Assembly: GCA_963676045.1 (NCBI GenBank)
Contig: OY780938.1
Coordinates: 1,116,001-1,180,000, forward strand
Source: Methanogranum sp963676045
GTDB taxonomy: Archaea > Thermoplasmatota > Thermoplasmata > Methanomassiliicoccales > Methanomethylophilaceae
DNA: 64,000 bases
Direction: 5' to 3'
The translations under genes and the position numbers were made by a program. The notes under the pieces were generated by a model. That model was not told where the DNA came from, did not search any database, and worked only from the letters and a program-made list of their open reading frames with translations. Positions 36,978 through 46,214 of the stretch are shown in pieces. Each line of letters starts with the position of its first letter. The first letter of the stretch is position 1.

Positions 36978-37631
36978 ATGAGAAAGTACGATCTCGTATG
37001 TTTTGACATGGACGGCGTCCTAACAGACATAAGAAGCTCATGGTGCTGGATACACAGATGTTTTGAAGTCGACAATGAGGAATCATACAAGCTCTTCTGC
37101 AACGGCGAGATCAATGAACCGGAATTCATGAAAAGGGATGTTGGTCTATGGCTGGGAGTCAAGCCAGATGTGAACCACAAAGACCTCATAAGATTCTTCA
37201 AGGACATGCCTCTGATAGAAGGAATACAGGAAACTGTAGCATGCCTCAAGGAAAATGGCATGCGCTGCGTGATAGTGAGCGGTGGCATAGACCTTGCCGC
37301 CAAGATGCTGAAGGAAGAATTCGGATTCGACGATTATGCCGCTGACGAATTGCTTGCAGACGAGAAAGGCGTACTCACCGGAAAGGGACTGAGGCATGTG
37401 GACCTTGCGGACAAAGGGATAACGGTAAGGGAATTCATAAAGAAATACAACACCGTGCCAGAACGCACTGTCGCTATCGGCAATTCATTCACCGATATAC
37501 CTATGTTCAAGAATAGCGGCCTCTCGATCGCTTTCAATCCGACCGACATATATACCGAGGAAGCAGCGACATACACTGTAAGATCGAGGAACATCGCCGA
37601 TGTGTTGGATTACATCATCGGCGATGATTGA
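36978..37631 (+). CDS. HAD-superfamily phosphatase, SerB-like
   Basis: 217 residues. The motifs are in order: DMDGVLT near residues 10-16 (nucleophile Asp), VSGGIDLAAKML, a Lys in the ADKGITVREFI region, and IGNSFTDIPMF. This is closest to phosphoserine phosphatases (SerB) and would give serine from phosphoserine, though other small phosphates are possible. The frame opens at 36918, but the ATG at 36978 starts the domain and is about 27 bp below GGATAATAACC, so it is probably leaderless. Confidence 0.82.
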   Translation: MRKYDLVCFDMDGVLTDIRSSWCWIHRCFEVDNEESYKLFCNGEINEPEFMKRDVGLWLGVKPDVNHKDLIRFFKDMPLIEGIQETVACLKENGMRCVIVSGGIDLAAKMLKEEFGFDDYAADELLADEKGVLTGKGLRHVDLADKGITVREFIKKYNTVPERTVAIGNSFTDIPMFKNSGLSIAFNPTDIYTEEAATYTVRSRNIADVLDYIIGDD

Positions 37632-37646
37632 CCCCCTCGATGAGTG

Positions 37647-38330
37647 TCAGTTATCGTCCTCTTCATCCTCTATCTGGTATTCCGACTCGTCGAATTCGAA
37701 CTCCTCTTCTTCGAATTCCATGACGGCGTAATTCTTCGGCCTCATCTTGGCGTATACCCTTCTTATCTCTCTGGCCTCTGCATCTCCTCTGCGGACAAGG
37801 CGGGTCTTCGTCTTGATCGCGTGCACGACGGCATCATAGTTCTCGAAAGACAATATCATACCGACGCTGAACTCATCGTCTGGCTCCGCATCGATCCTGA
37901 ACGGCAGGGTGCGACGGTTGTCATTGACTGATATCTTAACGCTGATAATATCGAATTGCTTGACCCACAGCTTCTTGATCTTGGAGCCGATCTCCTTGTT
38001 CTTGCGGGACCCGTCCTCCGTGTCGATGAAAGTGACGCATACTCTTCTGCCGTCATCGAGGTAGAATTCATCGTCAACAGACACTATCTCGTTCTCATCC
38101 AACTGGGTCTGGGTCTTCTCTGTTACCATCCCATCGCTGAACAATACGGGTATGTCCAATTGTCTAGGTATCTTTATCGACTCGGAGAATATCCTCTCAC
38201 ATAGTCTGCACTGGAAAGTACCAGTTATGTTATCATTCCCCATCCTTGCTTTGAGGATCGTATGCTCTGTGAAATCATCGCATTCCGGACACTTATAGTA
38301 AATAAAATCAGGCATCTCTCTTTTAGCCAT
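37647..38330 (-). CDS. HVO_0476-family zinc-finger protein
   Basis: 227 residues. N-terminal zinc finger with CPEC (about 14-17) and CRLC (about 41-44), then a beta-rich domain (DDEFYLDDGRRVCVTFIDTEDGSR) and a very acidic tail (EFEEEEFEFDESEYQIEDEEDDN region). An archaea-specific family of unknown function, perhaps in RNA or transcription. Its start overlaps the end of the metallo-beta-lactamase gene by 8 bases. Confidence 0.82.
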   Translation of the reverse strand: MAKREMPDFIYYKCPECDDFTEHTILKARMGNDNITGTFQCRLCERIFSESIKIPRQLDIPVLFSDGMVTEKTQTQLDENEIVSVDDEFYLDDGRRVCVTFIDTEDGSRKNKEIGSKIKKLWVKQFDIISVKISVNDNRRTLPFRIDAEPDDEFSVGMILSFENYDAVVHAIKTKTRLVRRGDAEAREIRRVYAKMRPKNYAVMEFEEEEFEFDESEYQIEDEEDDN

Positions 38331-38910
38331 CTACATCACCTTTGGTCATGAAGGGGTAATCGTGTCCCGGGATGACCATGTCTGCGTAAGAGGTTATATT
38401 CTTTAAACTTTCTAACGCAAGCTTAGCATCGTAATTCAATCTCGGCGGCACCATCTTTGAATAATTGTCCTTTAAAGGTATCGCATCGCCCGCGATCACA
38501 TATTTCAACTCAGAATCGATGAATACGCTGATGGACCCGGGCGTATGCCCGGGCGTATGCACCAGCCTTATGCCCTTTGTCAATTCCAGATCGCTGTCTA
38601 TTATCCTGGCGTCCTTTATCTGCCCTTTCTCTCCGGAATGCACGATGAACTTCGCATTCGGGAACATGTCGTTATTCCCTATGTGATCGGAATGGGTATG
38701 GGTCAATACCACGAAATCCACATCCTTAGGCAATACCATTAGCTGTTTGAAAGAGGACTTGAGATCTGCTTTCCTTGCCCTTGAACTTGTATCTACTACG
38801 ATGATCATATCATCGGTGCGTATCAGAGTGGATGTCGAATTGGCCTCGATGATGTTGCCCTCTTGATCCCTCACGAGATTGCCGATGGCAAGTATGTCCA
38901 AAGATATCAT
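38323..38910 (-). CDS. Metallo-beta-lactamase-fold hydrolase
   Basis: 195 residues with the dinuclear metal site motif THTHSDHIGNNDMF, a later HTPGHTPGSISVFI and AGDAIPLKDN, and a final PGHDYPF. Substrate unknown; a small glyoxalase II-like or lactonase-like hydrolase. The frame opens with a TTG at 38925, but the ATG at 38910 begins the domain (MISLDILAIGNLV) and is about 27 bp below a TTATTTAAT element. First gene of a two-gene unit with the HVO_0476 protein. Confidence 0.82.
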   Translation of the reverse strand: MISLDILAIGNLVRDQEGNIIEANSTSTLIRTDDMIIVVDTSSRARKADLKSSFKQLMVLPKDVDFVVLTHTHSDHIGNNDMFPNAKFIVHSGEKGQIKDARIIDSDLELTKGIRLVHTPGHTPGSISVFIDSELKYVIAGDAIPLKDNYSKMVPPRLNYDAKLALESLKNITSYADMVIPGHDYPFMTKGDVDG

Positions 38911-38981
38911 GATTGGACTAAGCAATTAGGGCATTAAATAACAACCTCATCTTTATCATCTTGCTTACTGATTCGTTCATC

Positions 38982-39554
38982 ATGAAATACGATCCCGCGA
39001 TCAAGATCGCTGAGGACCGCGAAGTATACCCGCCGTCCGAAGACAGCGTGATGTTGATACAATCGTTTGACGTGGATGCCGATGAGTCGTTGTTGGAGAT
39101 AGGGTGCGGCTCGGGGGTTGTGGCCATACATTGCGCGCGCGACGGCGCCGATGTAACATGCGGCGATATAAATCCAAAGGCCGTGGAATTGACGAAAATG
39201 AACGCCGATATGAACAGCGTCAACGTCGATGTGTTCGAGACAGACCTGTTCTCGAACATTTCTGGAAGGTTCGATACCATCGTATTCAACCTGCCATACC
39301 TTCCAGTCGAGGAAGAGGGCGAACTGTCCAAGGCCTGGTCTGGTGGCTTCGATGGTATGGGGCCCTTGCCGAAGCTCATCGCAGAGGCTCCCGATCACCT
39401 CAATATGAACGGGAGACTGATCATAGTAGTATCGTCGCTTATGGACCAGGACAAGTTGGCTGGTATCCTGAGAGGACATTATGTGAACGTCCTCTCAGAG
39501 ATGCCTCTCTTCTTCGAGAGGCTCAAGGTCCTCGAGATACATCTCAACCTATGA
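38982..39554 (+). CDS. HemK/PrmC-like protein methyltransferase (archaeal Mtq2 type)
   Basis: 190 residues, class I SAM methyltransferase: LLEIGCGSGVVAIHCA (motif I), CGDINPKAVELTKMN, and the catalytic-loop motif NLPYLP (a variant of NPPY). Members methylate the glutamine of the GGQ motif in release factors (aRF1 in archaea). It lacks the N-terminal domain of bacterial PrmC, as expected for archaea. The ATG at 38982 is chosen over the TTG at 38961. Its end overlaps the convergent gatE end by 11 bases. Confidence 0.86.
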   Translation: MKYDPAIKIAEDREVYPPSEDSVMLIQSFDVDADESLLEIGCGSGVVAIHCARDGADVTCGDINPKAVELTKMNADMNSVNVDVFETDLFSNISGRFDTIVFNLPYLPVEEEGELSKAWSGGFDGMGPLPKLIAEAPDHLNMNGRLIIVVSSLMDQDKLAGILRGHYVNVLSEMPLFFERLKVLEIHLNL

Positions 39555-41412
39555 TCTTCTGTATCTCCCTTGCAAGGATGTCGTTGGCCTGCTTGCCGTC
39601 GATCTTGCCTCTCAACGCTCCCATCACTGGCCCCATCAAGGGACCTATCGCCGCCATGCCTTTGCTGCGAACGAAATCGGAACGGTCGTTGACTATCTTC
39701 GAGATCACCTTGGATGCCTCGTCCTCGTCGACGGACTCGAGGCCCAGCTTCTTTATCGCTGCCTCCACCTCCGTGCCGACGATCATTTCCTTTAGCAACG
39801 CCGGTATGGCCTCTTTGGAGAAGCGGTTCTGCTTCAACAAAGCGAACATCTTGAAAAGCTGATCGTCCCTTATCGCCGTCAGGTCCAGGCCCTCGTGCTC
39901 CAACTCAGTGAATGTGTTCAAGAACATCGTGGCTGCCACGCCGGCCATGCCGTACTCTTCGGATATCCTTGCGAATATCTCATCCTGGCTCTGCCTCACG
40001 ATCTGATGCGCCTGCTGTCCGTTTATTCCGTATTGCTCCATGAGACGGCGCTCCGTCTCCTCTGGGAATTCTGGCAGATTCCTCGCTATGCGATCCAATC
40101 TCTCTGGAGTCACGTGTGTCGGCGGGACATCCGTCTCAGGATACATCCTGGCGGCTCCCGGCAACGGCCTCGAGTACTTCGTCGTACCGTCTGGTAACGG
40201 GTCCCTTGTCTCCTCTGGAACCCCCAATAATGCCTGATTTGCCCTTTCGACCGCTATCTGCAGTGCTTCCCTGGCCTTCTTCTCCTTGGTTGCACATATC
40301 ACGAAGGCATCGAACTCGCCGGTCATGCCGAGATGCTCCCTCAGCCTTTCCACATACTGGCCCTCGATCCCGTAGTTCGGAAGCTCGTCAGAATGGAATA
40401 TCCCTTTCACCCCTTTGGTGCGTGCGTATTGCGCCATTTCCGATCCGAGCCTAAGGGTCTTGTTGTCCCCGTTCATGACACCGGCGAACCCAGGTAATCT
40501 CACCGCGATGACCTTCCCCTTCTCATCGAATGCCGACCTGATGACCTTGGACTCGCAGTCCTTGAATATCTCCGTGACATCGATCATCTCGATCGCCGCT
40601 TCCTTTACACCTCTCTCCTTCAGGATGCCCATTATCCTTAGCAGCATCTTCTGCCTGTTGACCTCGTTCCTGACGAAATCTGGAAGCATCCTCAGCTCCT
40701 GCACACCCTTTATCTCGATGCGTGCACCGCCGGGTATAGAGATGTTCAGGTCCTCCCTTATCGTGCCTATGCCGCGTTTGACCCTCTTCGTCGCCCTCAG
40801 CAGGGTACCTATCCTCGATGCGACCTCCATCACTTCTTCAGGGGTCCTCATATCAGGTGCAGTTGCAACCTCTATTAGGGGTATGCCCAAACGATCGAGC
40901 CTGTACGTGATATCGGTGCCTGTGTTCTCGATCTTGCGTGCAGCATCCTCTTCAAGGCATACGGAGAGTATCCCTATCTTCTTGCCATTTACATCCACTG
41001 AGCCGTCCATGGCGACCAACGATGTCCTTTGGAAACCGGATGTGTTCGAACCATCGACCACGATCTTCCTCATGAACTGGACCTCGTCGATTATATTGGC
41101 ATTCAACATCGTCGAGAACACGAGCGTCGTCTCCATCGCATCGGAGTTCACTCCGTGCGGGGGCTCCTCATCCAATTCTACCAAGCATGTCGCGCCTGGG
41201 CTGCACTGATATCTGAATCCCATGTTCCTTTGGAATTGCGCCAACACCGCCCTGTCGATCTCGCCCATCTCACTTGTGGTGGGCCTCAGCTTCCTGTAAT
41301 ATCCGCCCTCTCCATCTTCACAGAGGCAGCTGTCGCAAGAACAGAAGAGCTTCTTTGTGTCCAGCTGCTGGTGGATCTCGATACCGCACATCATCTCGTA
41401 TTGCTCAGACAT
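39544..41412 (-). CDS. gatE: Glu-tRNA(Gln) amidotransferase subunit E
   Basis: 622 residues. With GatD it converts Glu-tRNA(Gln) to Gln-tRNA(Gln), the archaeal route. GatB-like kinase core at the N-terminus (EQYEMMCGIEIHQQLDT, the Cys-rich LFCSCDSCL, RPTTSEMGEID), an inserted AspRS-like domain in the middle, and a C-terminal YqeY-type tRNA-binding domain (about 470-622). Overlaps gatD by 8 bases. Confidence 0.97.
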   Translation of the reverse strand: MSEQYEMMCGIEIHQQLDTKKLFCSCDSCLCEDGEGGYYRKLRPTTSEMGEIDRAVLAQFQRNMGFRYQCSPGATCLVELDEEPPHGVNSDAMETTLVFSTMLNANIIDEVQFMRKIVVDGSNTSGFQRTSLVAMDGSVDVNGKKIGILSVCLEEDAARKIENTGTDITYRLDRLGIPLIEVATAPDMRTPEEVMEVASRIGTLLRATKRVKRGIGTIREDLNISIPGGARIEIKGVQELRMLPDFVRNEVNRQKMLLRIMGILKERGVKEAAIEMIDVTEIFKDCESKVIRSAFDEKGKVIAVRLPGFAGVMNGDNKTLRLGSEMAQYARTKGVKGIFHSDELPNYGIEGQYVERLREHLGMTGEFDAFVICATKEKKAREALQIAVERANQALLGVPEETRDPLPDGTTKYSRPLPGAARMYPETDVPPTHVTPERLDRIARNLPEFPEETERRLMEQYGINGQQAHQIVRQSQDEIFARISEEYGMAGVAATMFLNTFTELEHEGLDLTAIRDDQLFKMFALLKQNRFSKEAIPALLKEMIVGTEVEAAIKKLGLESVDEDEASKVISKIVNDRSDFVRSKGMAAIGPLMGPVMGALRGKIDGKQANDILAREIQKIIG

Positions 41413-42703
41413 CTATGGTCCTCCTGTCACTCATCTCACCCGCGAGCGGGGTCTGCATGATGGCCTTGGCGGCCTCTCCGTCCTTGGAATTTGCAAGGGC
41501 CCACATCAACTTGACATAGGCCACTTCTGGAAGCATGTCCAAGACGTTTATCGCACCTGCAGATATCATATCCCTGCCTGTATTGTAGACGTTCAGGTTC
41601 GTCCTTCCATTGAGGCATTGCGATGTTATCACGACAACCGAACCGTTGTCACATGCCTTCTTTATCAAAGGCACCATGTTCTCGTTCACATGTCCAAGGC
41701 CTGAACCTGCGATGACGATGCCTTTGCTCTTCATTATGAGCCCTTCGAACAGGGCCGGGTCCATTCCTGGATAGAACTGGAGTAGTATCGTGTCCCTCTC
41801 CATCTTGTTCCTCACCTCGACCTTCGCATCGGTTGATGGACGGCCCTCAGAAGTGAAGGACATCTTCCCCTCAGCATCGATGTGCGCAATGGGGGCTGCG
41901 TTGATGCTGTGGAAAGCGTCGCGCCTCGATGTGTGCATCTTCCTTACCCTGGAACCTATGTGGACGGCGAACGAATCATCCCCAGGAGTATCATGCATTA
42001 TGACGAAGACGCCTGCCGTCTTGCCCTTGGTGCAGAAACGTGCAGCCGCGAGAAGGTTGGACGACGCATCGGACGAAGGCCTGTCGGAAGACCTCTGGGC
42101 ACCGACGAGCACCACTGGACGCGATACTTCCGGCAACATGAAGGAAAGTGCCGCGGCGGTATATCCCATGGTATCAGTGCCATGTGGTATTATGATCGCA
42201 TCAGCACCATCGTTGATCTCTTTGGCAACAGCCTCGGCCAGTCTCTGCCAATGCTCAACGTTCATATTCTCCGAGAATATGGAGAAAAGGACGCGCGCCT
42301 CCACATTGGCCACCTCCCTTATCTCGGGGACCGCGTTCACCATATCTGATGTGGATAGAGCGGGATGCACGGCGCCCGTCCTGTAATCTACATACGAAGC
42401 TATCGTGCCTCCTGTTCCGATAAGTGCGATCCTTGGAAGGTCTGGCTTATGGTCCACGTGCACCTCCTTTTTCTCTCTTGCGATGGGCCTTTCTAAAACC
42501 TTGACCGTGGAATCATCGTATATCTCGATACCGACGTTGTATCCGCTCTTCATCTTGAGTATGAGTACGTCTGGTGCACTAAAATCATGATGGGGCATCA
42601 ATGTGCCTTTGAACGATCTGCCTTTGGACTCGACCGATACCACGGACCCTTCCTCAGCGCATATGGAGCTCAATAATTTTGAAAGTGATTCTGAATAGCT
42701 CAT
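41405..42703 (-). CDS. gatD: Glu-tRNA(Gln) amidotransferase subunit D
   Basis: 432 residues, asparaginase-like subunit that releases ammonia from glutamine or asparagine for GatE. N-terminal beta-barrel domain (1-75), then the catalytic core with Thr motifs IALIGTGGTIASYVDY and IIPHGTDTMGYTA, and VLVGAQRSSDRPSSDAS. The frame begins at a TTG (42712), but the ATG at 42703 lies about 29 bp below GATAAATATG and is probably the leaderless start. Confidence 0.96.
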   Translation of the reverse strand: MSYSESLSKLLSSICAEEGSVVSVESKGRSFKGTLMPHHDFSAPDVLILKMKSGYNVGIEIYDDSTVKVLERPIAREKKEVHVDHKPDLPRIALIGTGGTIASYVDYRTGAVHPALSTSDMVNAVPEIREVANVEARVLFSIFSENMNVEHWQRLAEAVAKEINDGADAIIIPHGTDTMGYTAAALSFMLPEVSRPVVLVGAQRSSDRPSSDASSNLLAAARFCTKGKTAGVFVIMHDTPGDDSFAVHIGSRVRKMHTSRRDAFHSINAAPIAHIDAEGKMSFTSEGRPSTDAKVEVRNKMERDTILLQFYPGMDPALFEGLIMKSKGIVIAGSGLGHVNENMVPLIKKACDNGSVVVITSQCLNGRTNLNVYNTGRDMISAGAINVLDMLPEVAYVKLMWALANSKDGEAAKAIMQTPLAGEMSDRRTIDV

Positions 42704-42809
42704 ATTGTTCAATGTCGCAATTGGTTACATATTTATCACTGTTTCTTTCAATCCCGTTCGCGTGTTACTATGGATAAGGGTTTTTAGTACGGACCGCATC
42801 CACCTGAGC

Positions 42810-43460
42810 ATGCATATTGTTCAGGTTGGAATGGAATACGATGTTCTAAGGGAGAACAATAAAATCGCCCATGAGAACTATCGTCTATTGAAACAACATG
42901 GCATCAGAAGTATCGATTTCATGGGCTCGATAGGCGCTGGAAAGACAGCATTGATAATAAAACTCGGAGAAAGACTGAAAGCGAAGGGACTCAGGGTCTG
43001 CGCGATCGCAGGCGATGTTACTGGGGACGACGATTTCACAAGGATGAAGAACTCCGGACTGGATGCATACAATTGCAACACGGGGCACGAATGCCACTTG
43101 GATGCCAATCTGATAAAGAAGACGCTCGCGTCCATGGACCTGGACAAATACGACGTTGTATTCATCGAGAACGTTGGCAACCTCGTTTGCCCTGCGGACT
43201 TCCCCCTGGGAACAGATTACAGGGTCGTGGTCATATCCACCACAGAAGGGGACGACATGGTCAGGAAACACCATGACATATTCACACACTCTGACATAGC
43301 GATACTGAACAAAATCGATATAGCCGATGCCGTGGATGTGGACCCGGACACAATCACCAGTGATTACACCAAACTTACGGGTGGTCTCAAACACATGTAC
43401 AAATGCAGTGTGAAGAAGAATGAGGGGATCGACGAGATCCTCGGCGCATTGAAACTTTGA
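42810..43460 (+). CDS. hypB: Hydrogenase/urease nickel-insertion GTPase HypB
   Basis: 216 residues. SIMIBI GTPase that delivers nickel to [NiFe]-hydrogenase. P-loop GSIGAGKTALI (about 41-51), metal-binding CNTGHECHLDANLI in the switch region, ENVGNLVCPADF, and NKID for guanine. There is no N-terminal His-rich or CxxCGC nickel store. The frame opens at 42705, but the ATG at 42810 (MHIVQVGMEYDVL) lies about 26 bp below a TTTTTAGTAC element. First gene of the run hypB-purD-truA-translin. Confidence 0.94.
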   Translation: MHIVQVGMEYDVLRENNKIAHENYRLLKQHGIRSIDFMGSIGAGKTALIIKLGERLKAKGLRVCAIAGDVTGDDDFTRMKNSGLDAYNCNTGHECHLDANLIKKTLASMDLDKYDVVFIENVGNLVCPADFPLGTDYRVVVISTTEGDDMVRKHHDIFTHSDIAILNKIDIADAVDVDPDTITSDYTKLTGGLKHMYKCSVKKNEGIDEILGALKL

Positions 43461-43469
43461 GGTATCGAC

Positions 43470-44792
43470 ATGAAGATATTGACCGTTGGAGGCGGAGGCA
43501 GGGAACATGCGGCTGTGGAGGCGCTTTACAGATCGGGTGCAGAGATATATGCTGTCATGAAGAACGCTAATCCAGGAATAATAGCGAGGGCGAAGGTCCA
43601 CGAGATAATGGACGAGAAGGATGTGGACAAGGTCTGCGACTTCGCATTGCAGAACAACCTCGAACTAGCATTCATCGGTCCAGAGGCCCCTTTGGAAGCA
43701 GGACTTGTCGACGCCTTGGAAAACATCGGCGTCAGATGCGCATCGCCCACGAAAGCGGCTGCCAGGATAGAGACCTCCAAACAGTTCATGAGAGAACTCG
43801 TCAGCAAATACAACATAGAGGGGAACCTCGGTTATGCGAGTTTCAACAACGCGGAAGATACGGAACAATATCTTAAGGGTCTGAATGAGGAGATCGTCGT
43901 GAAACCTATAGGGCTCACGGGCGGAAAGGGGGTGAAGGTCCAAGGCGAACATCTCCACAACTTCGAAGAGACGATGCAGTACGTCAACGAGATCTTCGAT
44001 AATCATGTCGGCGGAGCCGGCGTCATAATCGAAGAGAAGGCCGTCGGAGAGGAATTCACACAGATGGTATTCGTTGATGGGAAGACGATCGTGCCCATGC
44101 CGCTCGTACAGGACCATAAAAGAGCATATGAAGGCGATATCGGGCCAAACACAGGCGGAATGGGCTCTTATACCGATGCCGACCATCTGCTCCCATTCAT
44201 AACTGAAGAAGATAGGAAGAAGGCACTGTCCATCCTTCAATCCATAGTTGATGCCATGTCATCGGAAGGATGCCCGTACAAGGGCGCAATGTATGGACAA
44301 TTCATGCTGACCTCCAAAGGACCGAAGATAATAGAGATCAACGCAAGATTCGGGGATCCGGAAGCGATGAACGTGCTCACCATCTTGGATACGGGCTTTG
44401 CGTCGGTCGTAAAGGACATGGCCACGGGAAAATTGAAAGACGATATAGTTTTCGCGAAGAAAGCAACCGTTTGCAAGTACATAGTGCCAGAAGGATACGG
44501 GGTTAACCCGGTGTCTGGACACGAGATCACCGTGGACGCCGATACTATACACAACTGCGGTGCTGAGGTATACTTCGCTAATGTTGATGTTAACGATTGC
44601 GGGAAGCTTGTGACCGGTACATCGAGGAGCATCGGGATCGTTGGAATGGGGGACACCCTTGAGATCGCAGAACATAATTGCGAGGCCGCCCTTCAGTATG
44701 TCAAATGCGATGCGATGTTCGTCCGTCACGACATAGGCACCAAAGAACTGATCCAACGCAGAATCGACCATATGAAACAGATCCGCCCATGA
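43470..44792 (+). CDS. purD: Phosphoribosylamine-glycine ligase
   Basis: 440 residues; second step of de novo purine synthesis. ATP-grasp enzyme: N-terminal GGGGREHA, FIGPEAPLEAG, KPIGLTGGKGVKV, PNTGGMGSYT, INARFGDPEAMNVL. Starts 9 bases after hypB; its stop overlaps the truA start (ATGA). Confidence 0.96.
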   Translation: MKILTVGGGGREHAAVEALYRSGAEIYAVMKNANPGIIARAKVHEIMDEKDVDKVCDFALQNNLELAFIGPEAPLEAGLVDALENIGVRCASPTKAAARIETSKQFMRELVSKYNIEGNLGYASFNNAEDTEQYLKGLNEEIVVKPIGLTGGKGVKVQGEHLHNFEETMQYVNEIFDNHVGGAGVIIEEKAVGEEFTQMVFVDGKTIVPMPLVQDHKRAYEGDIGPNTGGMGSYTDADHLLPFITEEDRKKALSILQSIVDAMSSEGCPYKGAMYGQFMLTSKGPKIIEINARFGDPEAMNVLTILDTGFASVVKDMATGKLKDDIVFAKKATVCKYIVPEGYGVNPVSGHEITVDADTIHNCGAEVYFANVDVNDCGKLVTGTSRSIGIVGMGDTLEIAEHNCEAALQYVKCDAMFVRHDIGTKELIQRRIDHMKQIRP

Positions 44793-45586
44793 GATACATA
44801 GCTGTAAAAGTCGCTTACACTGGAGAGGGATTCAACGGTTCTCAGAGGCAACCCTACCTCCGCACTGTAGAAGGGGAGATAATATACGATCTTTGCACGG
44901 TGTTGCATGTGGAACCCATCGATATCGACCTCCACATGGCAGGGAGGACAGACAAGGGAGTGAACGCCCTTGGCAATGTTGCCGTATTCAATACGGATTT
45001 TGAAGATGTGCCGACCTTGATGAAAGCCCTTAATGCCAACTCGGAGAGGATATTCTACAGGAGCCATACAATCGTTGATGAGACCTTCAATCCACGCTTC
45101 GCAGATTGGCGCATATATGCATATACGATACCGAAGAAGAGAATGAATCTGGAACGCATGAGGGAATGCGCTCAACTCTTCGTCGGCGAACACGATTTCA
45201 TCAGATTCTGTAGGCCTGACGGGAAACCAACAACGGCCAAAATCGACTCCATTGACGTGATCGAAAGAGAACAGACCGTGGTTTTGAGATTCACCGCTAG
45301 ATATTATCTATGGAATATGGTGCGTCGGATATCGGCGGCCATAATAACCGTGGGCCGTGGAAAAGCAGAATTAGATCATGTGATGTCCGCGTTGCAAGGT
45401 AAAGAGATCAATTTCGGTCTTGCAAGAGCGGATGCATTGACCCTTGAAGACACGATATATGTGGACCTGGCGTTCACACCCGTTGACCCCCGTACATACT
45501 CATATCGCACAGATGAGGAAACGTTCTGCATCAGCCTCAGAGATGGTTTCTATAAGGCTTTGGAGGAAGATGATGAGAGATCTTGA
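44789..45586 (+). CDS. truA: tRNA pseudouridine synthase A
   Basis: 265 residues; makes pseudouridine at positions 38-40 in tRNA anticodon arms. Catalytic Asp in AGRTDKGVNALGNV, and RYYLWNMVRRI near residue 173. The start overlaps the purD stop (ATGA); the longer open frame from 44678 lies inside purD and is not used. Confidence 0.94.
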   Translation: MRYIAVKVAYTGEGFNGSQRQPYLRTVEGEIIYDLCTVLHVEPIDIDLHMAGRTDKGVNALGNVAVFNTDFEDVPTLMKALNANSERIFYRSHTIVDETFNPRFADWRIYAYTIPKKRMNLERMRECAQLFVGEHDFIRFCRPDGKPTTAKIDSIDVIEREQTVVLRFTARYYLWNMVRRISAAIITVGRGKAELDHVMSALQGKEINFGLARADALTLEDTIYVDLAFTPVDPRTYSYRTDEETFCISLRDGFYKALEEDDERS

Positions 45587-46166
45587 GAGAATCAGCGAAA
45601 ATATCGCAATAAAATTGAAAGAATTGGAAAACGCCAGGATAGCAGCGATAAATGGTTCGAGACTTGTGATAAGAAGCACCAAAACGGTCATCCATTCGAT
45701 ACAGATACAACATCTAGATACGCAATCCGCGGAGATTATGGATAAACAGATGAAAGACCTCATATGCTCCATTGGATCTGAACCTGAGATCCTACACAGC
45801 GGTATCGTCGAAGATGCCATGATGGAATATGCTGAGGCAAGGATATTCATATCCATGATCTACGACCTCCCGATCAGATCTTATGATGAGCTTGGGATAT
45901 CACCGCAATCCTGGGTCATGGGACTTTGCGATGCCATCGGTGAATTGAGGAGACTTTTGTTGACACATCTGATGGCTTCTGACCTCGAAAGAGCACAGGA
46001 TATCTTCTCAAAGATGGAAGAGGCCTGCGACACTATAATGATATTCGATGTGCCAGATGCTATCGCGCCAATACGCAGGAAACAAGATACTGCAAGAAGC
46101 ATAATGGAAAAAACCCGTTCTGATATGACTTCGGCGACAATGATCTTGAAAATTCGCCATTGTTGA
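45573..46166 (+). CDS. Translin-family protein
   Basis: 197 residues, all helical. Matches translin/TRAX: central VEDAMMEYAEARIFISMI, ELGISPQSWVMGLCDAIGELRRLLL, then FDVPDAIAPIRRKQDTARSIMEKTRSDMT near the C-terminus. Eukaryotic translin-TRAX binds and cuts RNA, including tRNA fragments; archaeal members form octamers with RNase activity in some cases. Start 45573 has GGAGG 6 bases upstream, inside truA, whose last 14 bases it overlaps. Co-translation with truA suggests a tRNA-related role (inference). Confidence 0.88.
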   Translation: MRDLERISENIAIKLKELENARIAAINGSRLVIRSTKTVIHSIQIQHLDTQSAEIMDKQMKDLICSIGSEPEILHSGIVEDAMMEYAEARIFISMIYDLPIRSYDELGISPQSWVMGLCDAIGELRRLLLTHLMASDLERAQDIFSKMEEACDTIMIFDVPDAIAPIRRKQDTARSIMEKTRSDMTSATMILKIRHC

Positions 46167-46193
46167 AATATGAAGTTTTGAAAAATATTAAAA

Positions 46194-46207
46194 GGGGGAA
46201 ATCCCCC
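46194..46207 (-). terminator. G5/C5 hairpin between the translin gene and the CARDB gene
   Basis: GGGGGA-AA-TCCCCC. On the minus strand it is followed by CTTTTAATATTTTTC, so it looks like a terminator for the gene ending at 46215. It also lies 27 bases past the translin stop and could serve both. Compare the element after gltB. Confidence 0.6.
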
Positions 46208-46214
46208 AGTTTTA

